DNA of 54,499 bases, from IMG/VR virus record IMGVR_UViG_3300031951_000212, positions 1-54,499 of that record, one strand, 5' to 3'. Under the pieces are notes generated by a model, which saw only the letters and a list, made by a program, of their open reading frames with translations, did not search any database and was not told the origin of the DNA. Shown here piece by piece: positions 42,170 through 50,253 of this stretch (position 1 is its first letter; each line of letters opens with the position of its first letter). Source of the stretch: a virus. The position numbers and the translations under genes were made by a program.

Positions 42170-42688
42170 ATGTCAAAGTTCAACAAATTCGATACACTAT
42201 TAGAGACTGCATTTTCACATTATTCAAATGGTGGTTTCAGAGAAGGTTCACCTGTTAAAGTTAAAAAACAATTTTTAACATCACCATATTGTCAAGAACA
42301 TTATGGTAGAGATACTAACTTTTTTAATTTCTTAAAAGATTTAATTGAACGTGATGTATTCTTTTTTATTAAACGTGTTGCTGGTGCAGGATCTGAGCAA
42401 AATGTAAAAGATGCTAATGCTAACGAAGGAACTGGTAAGGTTTATTTAATATTAAAAATGGACCCAAGAACTGTTTCTACTGCAACAGAAATGGCTGAAT
42501 TTGTTGTTCCTGGAAATTGGGATTATGTTGAAGTATTAAATTTTGGTCCAAATCTTCCACCAGTTCAAGGTGTTCCTAATAATTACGAACAACCAATTGG
42601 TACAAAACCAGAACCAGTTACTGTTAACATTAATATTGGTAATCAACCAACTGATAATTCTTTACCTACAAAAAATATATCAATTTAA
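42170..42688 (+). CDS. Putative capsid-internal protein with targeting leader (172 aa)
   Basis: Leader MSKFNKFDTLLE-TAFSHY has LLE at 10-12, in line with gp21 cleavage and with the leaders of gp22 and the genes at 5287 and 7918. After it come a basic strand (SPVKVKKQFLTS), a helix FNFLKDLIERDVFFFIKRV and a segment VYLILKMDPRTVSTATEMAEFVVPG. The tail is Pro/Asn-rich (VQGVPNNYEQPIGTKPEP). It is the only rightward gene among the surrounding tail genes. Packaged-protein role inferred. Confidence 0.55.
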   Translation: MSKFNKFDTLLETAFSHYSNGGFREGSPVKVKKQFLTSPYCQEHYGRDTNFFNFLKDLIERDVFFFIKRVAGAGSEQNVKDANANEGTGKVYLILKMDPRTVSTATEMAEFVVPGNWDYVEVLNFGPNLPPVQGVPNNYEQPIGTKPEPVTVNINIGNQPTDNSLPTKNISI

Positions 42689-42697
42689 AAGTAAATC

Positions 42698-43930
42698 TTA
42701 AATTCTATATCTTACAATAACAATACCGGAACCGCCGTTCCCACTTCCTCTGTTTATCCAATTGGTACTATTATTAGACCAATAAGATCCTGCTCCACCA
42801 CCGCCACCGGTACCGTCTATTGCATCAGGAGTTCCGCTACCCAAAGTTGATGCATTTATTTCTACAGGATAATTTAAATATGTATAAAATCTGGTTGTTC
42901 CAAACCCTCTTCCTCCACCATGCCATCCCATGCCCGCTTTTTCACTGCTGTTTGCACCACCACCGCCACCACCAGCATAGTATCTTAATGTACCAGATAT
43001 GGTAAATGGTGCTCCTCTTCCACCCGATGCTGGTGGATCATCAACATTTCCTCCTTGTGTATATGGGTCGCCACCACCTTGACCCCAAGTATTTCCCGCT
43101 GTACCAGCACCACCACCACCAGCGCCAGTATATCCACCAGCAATAACTCCACCGTCATTTCCAAATGCCTGTGCTCCAGACATCGCAGTTTGAATAGATC
43201 TTCCTGCTAAATTTTCATCCCACGCAGTACCACCACCAGATCCACCATCTCTGCCGTATCCAACGTCTGTTGCACCACCACCGCCACCACCAAGTGCTAT
43301 AAATGAACCAAAAAATGAATTTTGCCCATTGTTTCCACCTGATGATACTTGAAAAGCAAGTCCTAATCCACCATCTCCAACATATACTGGTATTGTTCCA
43401 ACATTAACATAATGATCTTTTTTATATAAAACACCGCCACCACCACCGCCGCCATTTGCATTTGTTGTATTTCTATTTCCACCAGATCCACCACCAGCAA
43501 CGACTAAAAATTCAACAACACCAGATCTTGTTACAACAAATGATGATCCTCCAAGAGTAGTATATGTGTGTGTTCTATATGTAAACCCATCAGCCGGATC
43601 TACTATTGTTGCTACTGTCCCGCCGGTTGCAGACGCTGGTCTTTTTTCGTTCATCTGTAACCATAAACCAGATAAAGAATCATACCATTCAAAAAATCCA
43701 AAATCGGTATTGAACCTAACTGAACCATTAGCCGGTGATGCTGGTCTTTGAGCAGTTGTTCCTGCTGGTAGTCCCATATATCCAGTACTAGAGTTAATTT
43801 TATCCGAATAAATATTCGGTGAAAATAAAGTAGGTGTTAAATGTCTACTTTCAATAGCATTATCTGCAATATTAGCAGCTGCAATAGTATTTGTTGCCAA
43901 TGATTTTGATGTGATTTTTGTCTGTGCCAT
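42698..43930 (-). CDS. Glycine-rich tail adhesin (410 aa)
   Basis: The N-terminus (AQTKITSKSLATNTIAAANIADNAIESRHLTP) is a fibre coupling module. A structured domain around FNTDFGFFEWYDSLSGLWLQMNEKRPAS is a typical fibre capping unit. From about residue 135 the protein is a glycine-rich domain with many GGGGGG runs (VVAGGGSGGN, ALGGGGGGATDVG) and the characteristic ending GGSGIVIVRYRI. Glycine-rich domains of this type, including T4-type gp38 adhesins, form polyglycine-II sandwiches whose loops recognise the receptor. Last gene of a four-gene leftward fibre run. Confidence 0.75.
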   Translation of the reverse strand: MAQTKITSKSLATNTIAAANIADNAIESRHLTPTLFSPNIYSDKINSSTGYMGLPAGTTAQRPASPANGSVRFNTDFGFFEWYDSLSGLWLQMNEKRPASATGGTVATIVDPADGFTYRTHTYTTLGGSSFVVTRSGVVEFLVVAGGGSGGNRNTTNANGGGGGGGVLYKKDHYVNVGTIPVYVGDGGLGLAFQVSSGGNNGQNSFFGSFIALGGGGGGATDVGYGRDGGSGGGTAWDENLAGRSIQTAMSGAQAFGNDGGVIAGGYTGAGGGGAGTAGNTWGQGGGDPYTQGGNVDDPPASGGRGAPFTISGTLRYYAGGGGGGANSSEKAGMGWHGGGRGFGTTRFYTYLNYPVEINASTLGSGTPDAIDGTGGGGGAGSYWSNNSTNWINRGSGNGGSGIVIVRYRI

Positions 43931-43937
43931 TTTATAT

Positions 43938-43943
43938 TATTTA
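43938..43943 (-). promoter_or_regulatory. Late-promoter-like TAAATA before gene 42698-43930
   Basis: GAATAAATA, 7 nt before the ATG at 43930; overlaps the stop of the preceding gene. Confidence 0.5.
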
Positions 43944-44366
43944 TTCTTCCAATAAGATATTGGGCCATGTTGATTTGATTTCTTCCAAATTATCTGGTAA
44001 AAAAGTATTTGGTAAATCTCTTAATTCTTGTTTTTTAGTTGAAATTATTTTTTGTAATTCGGTGTCTCCTTTTTCCAAGGCTAACATGAATTGAAGATCT
44101 AGCTTTTCAAAACGTTTTTTTCTTGCTTCTCTCCATTTGTTTTTTTGAACTTCTTTTGCTTTTTCTAAATTTAATTTAACACCAACGTCTTTATCAAATT
44201 CATATCCTTCTGGATAAAAATAGTTATCATAAAAAACATTATCAACAACAACGTATTCAAGACCATCATCTGTTACTTTTTCCAAAGTTTCCTCTACAGT
44301 AAAACCTTCTAATGGAAATGTTATTGATGGATGTCCTGTTAATTCTTTTTTTACTATTACTTTCAT
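43941..44366 (-). CDS. Tail-fibre assembly chaperone-like protein (141 aa)
   Basis: C-terminal half WREARKKRFEKLDLQFMLALEKGD, then KKQELRDLPNTFLPDNLEEI. The R..R..KL..LD..F..AL..GD...KKQ.LRD.P pattern matches phage tail assembly chaperone domains that end tail-fibre operons. The N-terminal half is a small strand-rich domain (HPSITFPLEGFTVEETLEKV). It lies 1-2 nt after the fibre gene (44368) and just before the adhesin, which fits a folding or attachment role for one of them. Confidence 0.65.
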   Translation of the reverse strand: MKVIVKKELTGHPSITFPLEGFTVEETLEKVTDDGLEYVVVDNVFYDNYFYPEGYEFDKDVGVKLNLEKAKEVQKNKWREARKKRFEKLDLQFMLALEKGDTELQKIISTKKQELRDLPNTFLPDNLEEIKSTWPNILLEE

Positions 44367-44367
44367 A

Positions 44368-45804
44368 TTATCTAAAAAATGCTAAATATATTCCAACAGA
44401 ATCGTCATAACTATTGGCCCATGTACCAAGATAAATTCTAGATGTTGTTCTATTTCCAAGTCTATTGTCTTCTTGAACATTCCAAGCAGTATAATTAGTT
44501 TCATTATATTGAATACCGCCAAGTTGTACATAATATAAATCTTCAAATGGAGTATCAAAATATACTACATATCTTCCAGCTGCTGTTCTAGTTATATTTG
44601 ATATATTATAAGATGATCTTATACCATCTGATGAATAACTCCAACCAGCAACTGTTCCAGTTCCAACTAAATTTACAGTGGATGTTGCATTTTGTGTATA
44701 CTGAATTCTTGCTTGTGTTCCACTTATTATTTCTATTACTTCAGCTTGTACTCCTTTATTAGCAACCGCAGGTATTCCACCTAGTGAATTATATGCATTT
44801 GCAACATTAATATAAAAAGTAAGACCAAGTTGAAAATTTTGACTCCAACCAGAACCTGTAAATATTCCGGTACTTTGACCGGCTTGTGTTGTTATGCTAT
44901 ATGTGGTTCCTGCTACCGAATTACCTATCCATGCTCCGTTGAAATTAACCCATGCTTTACAAGTCGTAACACTTCCGCGAATGTCATTACCCCTCATGTC
45001 TAATGGAACGCTCATATCAAAGGAAGATGTGTCACTTCTTTGCATGATATTCCAAATTGGTCTACCACCACCAGTTGAATTGGTTCCATATAAAACAAGA
45101 TTATTATCAGTTTGACATGCTAATCTTGGATTTGTTCCACTTCCATCTGTGAATCTTAACGCTGTGTTATTACTACCAAGTCTTATGCTGCCTCTTACGT
45201 CTAGTTTATCTAGTGGTGTACCACCACCAATGCAAGCATTTCCAGCAGAATCTATTTTAACCGTGTTTGTAGCAGCACCAATTGGTCCATTCCATATATT
45301 AAATGAATTATCAGTTGCTTCTTTTGTGACATGGAATCCAGTTGAATTATTAGCTCCAAGCTGTATTGCAGCATAATTTGAATAATTCAAATGTAAGTTT
45401 GTTGCTGGTGAAGAATGTCCTAATGCTACGTTACTACTGGTATTCCAAACTGGAGCACCTGTGCTTAATTTATCGGGAGTAACGGATCCTGCTCCAAGTT
45501 TTGCATTTGTAACTCCACCATCATTTGGAACTACTGAATTTATAACATATGGTGAATTATTATAAATTACAACAACCTTTGCTCCACTGTCAGGAGCAGA
45601 TGTAAATGTAATCGTATTATTGTTTACTGTATAATCTACAACTGGTTCTTGTACTGCACCATCCAAAGTAACGATTAGTTCATTTGCATTTGTTAGTCCC
45701 GTTGAACCAGCTATTGTAAAAGAAACAGTAGAACCATTTCCGGTTAAAACGGTTTTCGTTGGAGTTATTGGAAAATTATCTGCTACAATTCTTGCTAATG
45801 ACAT
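44368..45804 (-). CDS. Tail fibre protein (478 aa)
   Basis: N-terminal module MSLARIVADNFPITPTKTVLTGNG followed by strand-rich sequence with YTVNNNTITFTSAPDSGAKVVVIY (about 58-81), as in many short tail fibres. GGVTNAKLGAGSVTPDKLS (about 95-113) is the shared fibre module, and KIDSAGNACIGGGTPLDKLDVRGSI another common repeat type. The C-terminal domain (GIRSSYNISNITRTAAGRYVVYFDTPFEDLYYVQLGG) is a widespread trimeric tip fold. Followed directly by the chaperone-like and adhesin genes, so the three probably form one host-recognition unit. Confidence 0.75.
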   Translation of the reverse strand: MSLARIVADNFPITPTKTVLTGNGSTVSFTIAGSTGLTNANELIVTLDGAVQEPVVDYTVNNNTITFTSAPDSGAKVVVIYNNSPYVINSVVPNDGGVTNAKLGAGSVTPDKLSTGAPVWNTSSNVALGHSSPATNLHLNYSNYAAIQLGANNSTGFHVTKEATDNSFNIWNGPIGAATNTVKIDSAGNACIGGGTPLDKLDVRGSIRLGSNNTALRFTDGSGTNPRLACQTDNNLVLYGTNSTGGGRPIWNIMQRSDTSSFDMSVPLDMRGNDIRGSVTTCKAWVNFNGAWIGNSVAGTTYSITTQAGQSTGIFTGSGWSQNFQLGLTFYINVANAYNSLGGIPAVANKGVQAEVIEIISGTQARIQYTQNATSTVNLVGTGTVAGWSYSSDGIRSSYNISNITRTAAGRYVVYFDTPFEDLYYVQLGGIQYNETNYTAWNVQEDNRLGNRTTSRIYLGTWANSYDDSVGIYLAFFR

Positions 45805-45810
45805 TTCATA

Positions 45811-45816
45811 TATTTA
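45811..45816 (-). promoter_or_regulatory. Late-promoter-like TAAATA before gene 44368-45804
   Basis: GGTAAATA, 6 nt before the ATG at 45804. Confidence 0.5.
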
Positions 45817-45833
45817 CCAAATATATATTAATT

Positions 45834-46760
45834 TCAAAAGTATTTTTTAATGTTCAAAATACAGCAAAAGAAGTTTATTTCGTGATCAAGAACAAAATTG
45901 TCTCTATAAATGTGTTCTCCGAGATCAAGCATTATTGTTTTTTTCTTTTCTTCAGAAAGATTTGAATCGTATATAATTTCAAATAATTCTCTTAAAAGGT
46001 TCTGGTAATTAGATCCAAAGTTTTTTTCCTCGGAAATAACAACTTTTCTTATTTCTAATGGACTTATATTTGAACAAAGGGAAGAAAAAATATTATCTGC
46101 CAAGTTTTTAACTTGGTTTGTTTCTTTTATTGTTAAAACTCCACTAACAGAAAATTTTTGTAAATCATTGATAATTCTTCGTATATCTGGAAAGTTATTG
46201 GTTATGTATTCTACCAATCTTTGCTTTTGGTCTTCCTCTACTTTAATATTTTCCGACTTTAATACAAAACAGCACCTTTTGATACAATCATCCAAAGTTG
46301 GAATTATGTTAAAAAGTAAACATCTGGAATGTAATGGTTCAATTATCTTCTTAAAATAGTTTGCAGTTAGAATAAAACGAGTGGTGGATGCATATTCCTC
46401 CATTACGTTTCTCAGTATTCTTTGACTTTCACCAGATAACCCATCTGCCTCATCCAATATAATAACCTTCTTCTTTCCATCCAAAGAACGAGTCTGAGAA
46501 AAAGATATTACCTTGTTTCTAATAGTATCTACACCGTTTTCATCCGATGCATTTATATAAAGATATTGACACTTTAATATGTCATTTACTATAATCTTGG
46601 CAAGCGATGTCTTTCCACCGCCAGCATTTCCATAAAACAACAAATGTGGGGTGTCATCATTTATTGATGAAAAGAACTCTCTATTGTCCGAAGACAATAC
46701 TAGTTCATTTAAATTTTTAGGGGCATATTTCTGAACCCACAAATCTTGATATCTGTTCAT
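45834..46760 (-). CDS. 44: Sliding-clamp loader large subunit gp44 (308 aa)
   Basis: AAA+ ATPase with the RFC-type layout: WVQKYAPKNLNELVL start, Walker A GNAGGGKT (44-51), Walker B VIILDEAD (99-106), sensor 1 in LTANY, and the SRC motif (145-147) with the arginine finger. Length is near T4 gp44 (319). With gp62 it loads the gp45 clamp onto primer-template DNA; in T4 the clamp also activates late promoters with gp55 and gp33. TTAAATAAAGG precedes the ATG, giving both a TAAATA and a weak AAGG. It lies among virion genes, unlike the T4 order. Confidence 0.9.
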   Translation of the reverse strand: MNRYQDLWVQKYAPKNLNELVLSSDNREFFSSINDDTPHLLFYGNAGGGKTSLAKIIVNDILKCQYLYINASDENGVDTIRNKVISFSQTRSLDGKKKVIILDEADGLSGESQRILRNVMEEYASTTRFILTANYFKKIIEPLHSRCLLFNIIPTLDDCIKRCCFVLKSENIKVEEDQKQRLVEYITNNFPDIRRIINDLQKFSVSGVLTIKETNQVKNLADNIFSSLCSNISPLEIRKVVISEEKNFGSNYQNLLRELFEIIYDSNLSEEKKKTIMLDLGEHIYRDNFVLDHEINFFCCILNIKKYF

Positions 46761-46764
46761 CCTT

Positions 46765-46770
46765 TATTTA
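46765..46770 (-). promoter_or_regulatory. TAAATA element before gp44
   Basis: TAAATA followed by AAGG and the ATG at 46760 (4-nt spacer). The AAGG may act as a weak Shine-Dalgarno; a late promoter here is uncertain. Confidence 0.3.
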
Positions 46771-46805
46771 AAAGGATAACTCAAACTTTTTTTAAATCAA
46801 GAGAA

Positions 46806-46976
46806 TTAACCTTTCAGAAGTTCTTTTCCAGAAAATGAATTGTTAATTTCTCCCAATGTGTCATTTGGGTTTGGTGTTTTAACACCTTGATTCATTGAAA
46901 GCCAACTGATAAGCTCTTGAACTTTCTCATTATCAATATAAAATGTACCTACTCCTTGAATTGTTACTTGATTCAT
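46806..46976 (-). CDS. Small hypothetical protein (56 aa)
   Basis: Starts MNQVTIQGVGTFYIDNEK at 46976 and closes with TAA at 46806. Strand-turn-strand beginning, a helix VQELISWLSMNQG, then a polar tail ending FSGKELLKG. A perfect TATAAATA lies 5 nt before the ATG, the best late-promoter match in the window, which strongly supports the gene. The promoter lies back-to-back with the one for the terminase-like gene at 47015. Function unknown. Confidence 0.65.
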   Translation of the reverse strand: MNQVTIQGVGTFYIDNEKVQELISWLSMNQGVKTPNPNDTLGEINNSFSGKELLKG

Positions 46977-46981
46977 GTTAC

Positions 46982-46989
46982 TATTTATA
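46982..46989 (-). promoter_or_regulatory. Perfect T4-type late promoter TATAAATA
   Basis: TATAAATA on the minus strand, 5 nt before the ATG at 46976, so transcription would begin about at the start codon. Confidence 0.6.
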
Positions 46990-46990
46990 C

Positions 46991-46996
46991 TAAATA
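46991..46996 (+). promoter_or_regulatory. Late-promoter-like TAAATA before gene 47015-47491
   Basis: CTAAATA, 18 nt before the ATG at 47015 on the plus strand, adjacent to the divergent TATAAATA at 46982-46989. Confidence 0.4.
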
Positions 46997-47014
46997 TTCA
47001 AAACATCAATAATT

Positions 47015-47491
47015 ATGAGTGACGAAATCGATTCAATTATACAAGAACTTAAAGCAGATGAAATTGCACCAACGTTTTTAACAAGAAAGAAAGAACCAGA
47101 ATCTGAAAAACTCACAGATGAAAACGTAGGCGAATACGTATACAAAAAATCATCCGAATTAGTAGATTCTACTTTAAGTGCAGTACAGTCTTTGAAAGAC
47201 ACTGTATTAACAGGAAGCGATCCAAAAGAAATAGCTGCTCTATCTACTTTGATAAATGCTGCAACAAAAGCACTTGATCAACTTAATAAAATTAATCTTC
47301 AAAATAAACAAACTAAGAGCAATGAGGAAATGAAGAAACTTGAAATAGCAGCAAATAGCAAAAAACCAGTTCTTCCTAATACCACGAATGTTCTTATTGC
47401 AACAAGAGACGAAATAATGAATCAGTTGTTTGATAAACCAAGTAGAAGAGAAAAACTTCAATTGACAGATTCAGAAATTATTGAGCAATAA
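47015..47491 (+). CDS. 16: Probable small terminase subunit gp16 (158 aa)
   Basis: Layout matches gp16-type small terminases: acidic disordered start (MSDEIDSIIQELKADE), central helices (EYVYKKSSELVDSTLSAVQSLKDTV; EIAALSTLINAATKALDQLNKINLQNKQ) forming a likely coiled coil, then a short strand and a terminal helix (TTNVLIATRDEIMNQLFD). In T4, gp16 forms rings that recognise DNA and regulate the gp17 motor during packaging. No gp17 is in the window. It faces the capsid gene across a shared terminator, unlike the co-linear T4 order. Confidence 0.5.
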   Translation: MSDEIDSIIQELKADEIAPTFLTRKKEPESEKLTDENVGEYVYKKSSELVDSTLSAVQSLKDTVLTGSDPKEIAALSTLINAATKALDQLNKINLQNKQTKSNEEMKKLEIAANSKKPVLPNTTNVLIATRDEIMNQLFDKPSRREKLQLTDSEIIEQ

Positions 47492-47515
47492 TTTTTTTTA
47501 TTTATTTTTAAAAAG

Positions 47516-47551
47516 AGAAAACCCACTAGCATTTCTACTAGTGGGTTTTCT
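47516..47551. terminator. Bidirectional terminator between gp16-like and gp23
   Basis: Perfect 14-bp stem AGAAAACCCACTAG / CTAGTGGGTTTTCT with an 8-nt loop. T-rich DNA follows on both strands. It lies between the converging genes ending at 47491 and 47576, so it can stop transcripts from both. Confidence 0.85.
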
Positions 47552-47575
47552 TTGATTGTACTACGAATTACACTA

Positions 47576-49027
47576 TTAGAGGTATAAACGACCGTTGTCT
47601 TGAGCGACATTGGCAGTTCCAAGACCAGAAACGATGATAGTATGGTAGTATAAGTTAGCACCGAAGATATGATCAACAACACCGTAACGAGTCATAAGAC
47701 CTACTCTTGGCGAGAAGTCGTTAGGACCAATTGTGCGCTGGATCATAACTGGGATGTATGGGCAATATACAATACCTGTATCATAGTATTCTGTTCCTTT
47801 GTAACCTAAAAGAGCGTACTCCAAAGCTGCATTTCGCTGTCCGGCAAGATACTGAGCGTCTGTACGTGTGTCGCGGTAAACGGTGAAACGTCCACCCAAT
47901 GTACCAACTTTGGCAACGCCTGTTGGCTGGGTGTTAATGTTTCCGTTTACTGGCATCCACTGAAACTCGGGCAACATCTCAAGGATTGCGCAAACGCGAG
48001 GTGTAGCGATAATGAAATTAGCACTACCACGGCGGTTACGAATTGCGATGCGGTTAGCTTCGACAATTACCTTTGAGTAGAAGTCACGGTTTCTCTCACC
48101 CAACCAACGTGCGTCGGCTGACTGAGCGTACCAGAACGAGTATCCTGTTCCTTTACCAGCATTGAGACAGACTTGAATCATTCTGATAACCATTTCACGG
48201 TCGATTTCGGCCTGAATTTCATACGACATAGCGTTTGTTAATTCAGAGTCGATATCTAAACCATTCATGTTCTTCAAGTCTTGTTCGAGTTCAACAGACC
48301 AGCGAGCGGCGAGGCGGCGTGTACCGGCTTCGACTGCTGTCTTGCTGAATTCTACAGTAACTTGAGGAATGTTACCAGTCAACTCGAAATCTTTGAGCAT
48401 AGCAGCAACACCACGATCAGAACCAATGATTGAAAAATCATTATGGCCTGATAAGAATGTTGAGCTTGTTCCTGTGAATCGAGTATCCAAGTATTGATAG
48501 CCTAATTCGGCGTTGTCGGATTCTCTGCGGTCAAGACCGTTAGAACCAGATGTAGTGGAACCTGTGGCATAACCATCAAGTCCATTTGCACCGAGACTAT
48601 CTGCCTCATAGCGATAACGGAGAGCGAAAGCTAAACCGACTGGGCCACTCATTGGCTGTACGCCAACAATCTCATTTGTGATAAGCTCAGGGAAAGTTCT
48701 GCGAACCATTGGGATAAGAATCTTAGGTAAGCGAGAGTCTCCTGTTGCATATCTATCACCGGAAACCACATTGCCGTTGTTGCCGTAGATGTCTCCAGAT
48801 GCAGGGGATCCGAAAACCCCACCAGCACCAGCGACATTACTACCGGCTTCTTCAATACACCAGCGTTCTTGGTTTTCCATGAGGATTGCAGTAGTTAAAC
48901 GAGCATGTTCGTCTTCGATTGCAGAAACCTTATCGGAACTGTAATTGAGGACTGGTGCCCATTTTTCTACAAGCTGTTGGGCGCGTGAGCGATCAATGTA
49001 GCCTGTTGATGGATTAACTTTTCTCAT
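47576..49027 (-). CDS. 23: Major capsid protein gp23 (483 aa)
   Basis: Clear gp23: IGVQPMSGPVGLAFALRYRYEAD, RWSVELEQDLKNMNGLDIDSELTNAMSYEIQAEIDREMV, GTLGGRFTVYRD, YDTGIVYCPYIPVMIQRTIGPNDFSPRVGLMTRYGV. The N-terminal 60 residues are the pro-piece; CIEE followed by AGSN at 57-64 fits gp21 cleavage after Glu60 (T4 cuts after Glu65 in LTE-A). The mature protein forms the hexamers of the head. A strong AGGAG lies 9 nt before the ATG, and the gene is clearly more G+C-rich than its neighbours. Scaffold gp22 is 40 nt upstream. Confidence 0.95.
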   Translation of the reverse strand: MRKVNPSTGYIDRSRAQQLVEKWAPVLNYSSDKVSAIEDEHARLTTAILMENQERWCIEEAGSNVAGAGGVFGSPASGDIYGNNGNVVSGDRYATGDSRLPKILIPMVRRTFPELITNEIVGVQPMSGPVGLAFALRYRYEADSLGANGLDGYATGSTTSGSNGLDRRESDNAELGYQYLDTRFTGTSSTFLSGHNDFSIIGSDRGVAAMLKDFELTGNIPQVTVEFSKTAVEAGTRRLAARWSVELEQDLKNMNGLDIDSELTNAMSYEIQAEIDREMVIRMIQVCLNAGKGTGYSFWYAQSADARWLGERNRDFYSKVIVEANRIAIRNRRGSANFIIATPRVCAILEMLPEFQWMPVNGNINTQPTGVAKVGTLGGRFTVYRDTRTDAQYLAGQRNAALEYALLGYKGTEYYDTGIVYCPYIPVMIQRTIGPNDFSPRVGLMTRYGVVDHIFGANLYYHTIIVSGLGTANVAQDNGRLYL

Positions 49028-49067
49028 AATTTGTTCTCCTATGGATAGAATACGAATTAAAAAGGAA

Positions 49068-49964
49068 TTACTTCCTCATTAATTCATTCAGATATTCGTT
49101 AACAGGACCAAAGTCGCTGTCGATATTTGTAGCGGATTCTGTTACAACTTTTTGTGGAATAACTTTAGCATCACGGCTTACAGCCTTTTGCTTTGCTTCT
49201 TTCACAAGTTCAGTTGTAGCTTCTGATTCGCTACGTTCGAACATCTCAACAACATAGTTAAAATTCTCTTCAATATAAGAACCGTTCTTGTCGTTCAATA
49301 ACTTGAATATAAAGTCTTTTTTGACTGATGGCATTCCTTTAGTTTTTTCTTCTAAAAGGATATGTGATTCCATCTTATTAATCTTTTCTAAGAGAGTTTC
49401 ATTCTCTTTATAAGATTCATTCAATTTTTCCGAGAGTTCATCAATTTTTGTTTTACCAACGCTAATTGATTCTTTGATTGATGAATCAACAAAATCTCTG
49501 TCGATTCCAACCAACTCACGGATAGTATCAAGCTGTTTACGAGCATATGTGTTCGCAACAGCTTCTTCTAATTGTGTCTCTGGTAAAATTTTTTCCAGAT
49601 ACAAGTCCAAATAAGTGCTGACCTTTTCAACAATATTATTTGTAAAATCTTCGGCTTTTTCTGATAAAGCCTTTTTATAGAAACTAGAAATCATTTCTAA
49701 TTTTTGTGTATGATTTTCTGTAATGGCTTCAACAACTTTTTGTAATTTATCAGAATGGTCGCTGTCAATAGCTTCCAATAATTTTTCTAATTTACTAGCA
49801 TGATCATCATCTTGTTTTGAAAGAGCACTTTCAACTTCCAATTTTGTTCTTGATTCTACTTTTTCGTTTACAGCAGCTTCAAATGCTTCTGTGATTGCTT
49901 TTGCTGTTTCTTGATCGATTACGCTTTCATCGATTTGTTTAAGTATTTCAGAAAAATCTTTCAT
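49068..49964 (-). CDS. 22: Prohead scaffolding core protein gp22 (298 aa)
   Basis: Acidic, almost wholly helical protein with long heptad-like runs (HASKLEKLLEAIDSDHSDKLQKVVEAI), directly between gp21 and gp23 as in T4. N-terminus MKDFSEILKQIDE-SV carries an IDE site at 11-13, as for capsid-targeting peptides. Further LxE sites occur along the chain, fitting degradation by gp21 during maturation. It assembles the inner core on which gp23 polymerises. Confidence 0.8.
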   Translation of the reverse strand: MKDFSEILKQIDESVIDQETAKAITEAFEAAVNEKVESRTKLEVESALSKQDDDHASKLEKLLEAIDSDHSDKLQKVVEAITENHTQKLEMISSFYKKALSEKAEDFTNNIVEKVSTYLDLYLEKILPETQLEEAVANTYARKQLDTIRELVGIDRDFVDSSIKESISVGKTKIDELSEKLNESYKENETLLEKINKMESHILLEEKTKGMPSVKKDFIFKLLNDKNGSYIEENFNYVVEMFERSESEATTELVKEAKQKAVSRDAKVIPQKVVTESATNIDSDFGPVNEYLNELMRK

Positions 49965-49976
49965 GTTATATATTAT

Positions 49977-49982
49977 TATTTA
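49977..49982 (-). promoter_or_regulatory. Late-promoter-like TAAATA before gp22
   Basis: GGTAAATA, 12 nt before the ATG at 49964. A GAAAGG stretch overlaps its 5' side but is about 20 nt from the start, too far for a Shine-Dalgarno. Confidence 0.4.
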
Positions 49983-50003
49983 CCTTTCTTTGATTACAAA
50001 TCA

Positions 50004-50222
50004 TTACATTTTTTCTTTTTTAAAAACATCGGATGATTTTTCTTTTTTATCATCGCACTTTTCTTTTTTCTTCTTGTTCTTTGAAGAAACTTTTTCGTAT
50101 GTTTTCTTAATCTTTTGTTTTGTTTTTTCCTCAACGATTTTTTGCAAATCTTTATTTGCATCGGAAAATTTGTCTTCACAAAGATTTGTTAAAAATTTAG
50201 AGATGAGTTTTTTTAATTCCAT
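50004..50222 (-). CDS. Prohead core protein, gp67-like (72 aa)
   Basis: Starts MELKKLISKFLTNLCEDKFSDANKDLQKIVEEK, then a highly charged, Lys-rich tail with Asp/Glu (KNKKKKEKCDDKKEKSS). Position between gp21 and gp22, small size, helical start and low-complexity charged tail match the T4 core protein gp67 and its relatives. T4 gp67 has a more acidic tail, so the tail charge is atypical. It would be part of the scaffolding core and processed by gp21. Confidence 0.5.
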   Translation of the reverse strand: MELKKLISKFLTNLCEDKFSDANKDLQKIVEEKTKQKIKKTYEKVSSKNKKKKEKCDDKKEKSSDVFKKEKM

Positions 50223-50229
50223 ATAGTAT

Positions 50230-50235
50230 TATTTA
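50230..50235 (-). promoter_or_regulatory. Late-promoter-like TAAATA before gene 50004-50222
   Basis: GATAAATA, 7 nt before the ATG at 50222. Confidence 0.5.
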
Positions 50236-50253
50236 TCTAATTAAATTTACAAA

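Noticed and set aside
42820-43751. Short plus-strand frames opposite the glycine-rich adhesin
   Set aside because: They are antisense to the Gly codon runs (Pro/His-rich shadows) with no promoter or start signal.
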